DNA from: JANOGU01 sp964499865
Lineage (GTDB): Bacteria; Pseudomonadota; Alphaproteobacteria; Rhodobacterales; Rhodobacteraceae
Assembly: GCA_964499865.1 (NCBI GenBank)
Contig: CAZCPY010000044.1
Span: 1-23,677, forward strand
Reading direction: 5' to 3'
DNA: 23,677 nucleotides
A program made the position numbers and the translations under genes. Positions 23,378 through 23,677 of the stretch are shown here, piece after piece. The notes below the pieces were generated by a model, which was not told where the DNA came from, ran no database searches, and saw only the letters and a program-made list of their open reading frames with translations. Position 1 is the stretch's first letter. Each line of letters begins with the position of its first letter.

Positions 23378-23393
23378 CTTGCGGCCCCGCAAG
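23378..23393 (+). terminator. Stem-loop after the VWA gene
   Basis: Perfect seven-pair arms CTTGCGG and CCGCAAG around CC begin 14 bases after the stop. There is no T-run, so termination is tentative. The next gene starts about 90 bases later and probably has its own promoter in this gap. Confidence 0.4.
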
Positions 23394-23484
23394 GGGCGGC
23401 TGATATGGCATAGCAGGACGCGGGCGGCCATGTCGGGGCAGCGCCCGCGGGCGACAGACCTTCGCATTGAAAGGCTCAAGGCAG

Positions 23485-23677
23485 ATGAAACGCATCCTCA
23501 TGACCACCACGGCGCTGGCCGTGGCGCTGACCTCCACCCCGCCGCTGCCGGTCGTGGCGCAGTCGCTGGACGAGGCGGGCCGGGTGATCGGCGCCGACGG
23601 GTCGGTGCTCTGCGACCCCGCAGACGGCGCGGCCTGCGACATCGGCGCGATCATGCAGCGCCTGGCCGATGAAGACG
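23485..23677 (+). CDS. Secreted protein, partial (cut by window end)
   Basis: The first 64 codons are visible. MKRILMTTTALAVALT with a VVAQS cleavage region is a convincing Sec signal peptide, cutting near residue 26. The mature part starts SLDEAGRVIGADGSVLCDP and has two cysteines about eleven residues apart. Short GADGSVLCDP-like segments precede Ala/Glu-rich linkers and an OmpA domain in some Rhodobacteraceae envelope proteins, so an OmpA-family protein is a guess. The C-terminus is outside the window. GGCAG before the ATG is a weak ribosome-binding site. Confidence 0.6.
   Translation, partial: MKRILMTTTALAVALTSTPPLPVVAQSLDEAGRVIGADGSVLCDPADGAACDIGAIMQRLADED

Overview
The window looks like chromosomal DNA of an alphaproteobacterium, most likely of the Rhodobacteraceae. 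The support is the very high G+C, the strong G/C bias at third codon positions, and close family matches for GlmU/GlmS, PyrC/PyrE/DnaB, glutaryl-CoA dehydrogenase and a CoxD/CoxE-like pair. No tRNA, rRNA, CRISPR array or phage structural gene was seen.

Left part (1-12021), ordinary chromosome. glmU-glmS (amino-sugar and UDP-GlcNAc synthesis) run leftwards with abutting stop and start codons. Rightwards follow a tightly overlapping trio (HAD phosphatase of the phosphoglycolate phosphatase type, TetA-like MFS exporter, DegT/DnrJ-type aminotransferase), then isovaleryl-CoA dehydrogenase overlapping a small secreted LprI-type protein, then pyrC, pyrE and dnaB.

Middle part (about 12050-19040), a decaying accessory block. 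Its core is a divergent polyamine-type cluster: solute-binding protein, PotB-like permease and PotC-like permease leftwards; a two-domain cupin and an acetylpolyamine amidohydrolase rightwards; then a GST remnant, an IS481-type transposase remnant and an FAD-dependent oxidoreductase remnant. Almost everything is broken. The MOSC-domain gene has a frameshift. PotC is cut after about 54 codons. The binding protein has two in-frame TGA codons where relatives carry Trp. The cupin changes frame twice. The GST and transposase are fragments, and the oxidoreductase lacks its middle and its C-terminus. The acetylpolyamine amidohydrolase stands out as intact, with every catalytic residue. A gap-free, roughly two-thirds identical direct repeat of about 160 bp lies at each end of this block, one copy just after dnaB and one just after gcdH.

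Right part (19043-23677), ordinary chromosome again. Glutaryl-CoA dehydrogenase (leftwards) is divergent from a LysR-type regulator, with a perfect 10-1-10 palindrome containing a T-N11-A motif at the regulator's start. The regulator overlaps a MoxR-type AAA+ ATPase, followed one base later by a CoxE-like von Willebrand A protein. A secreted protein starts at 23485 and is cut by the window edge.

The most notable result is the degraded polyamine locus with one preserved enzyme gene, its flanking repeats, and candidate operators shared between its promoters. No wholly new molecular system was seen. All comparisons are from memory of protein families and hand reading; no search was run.
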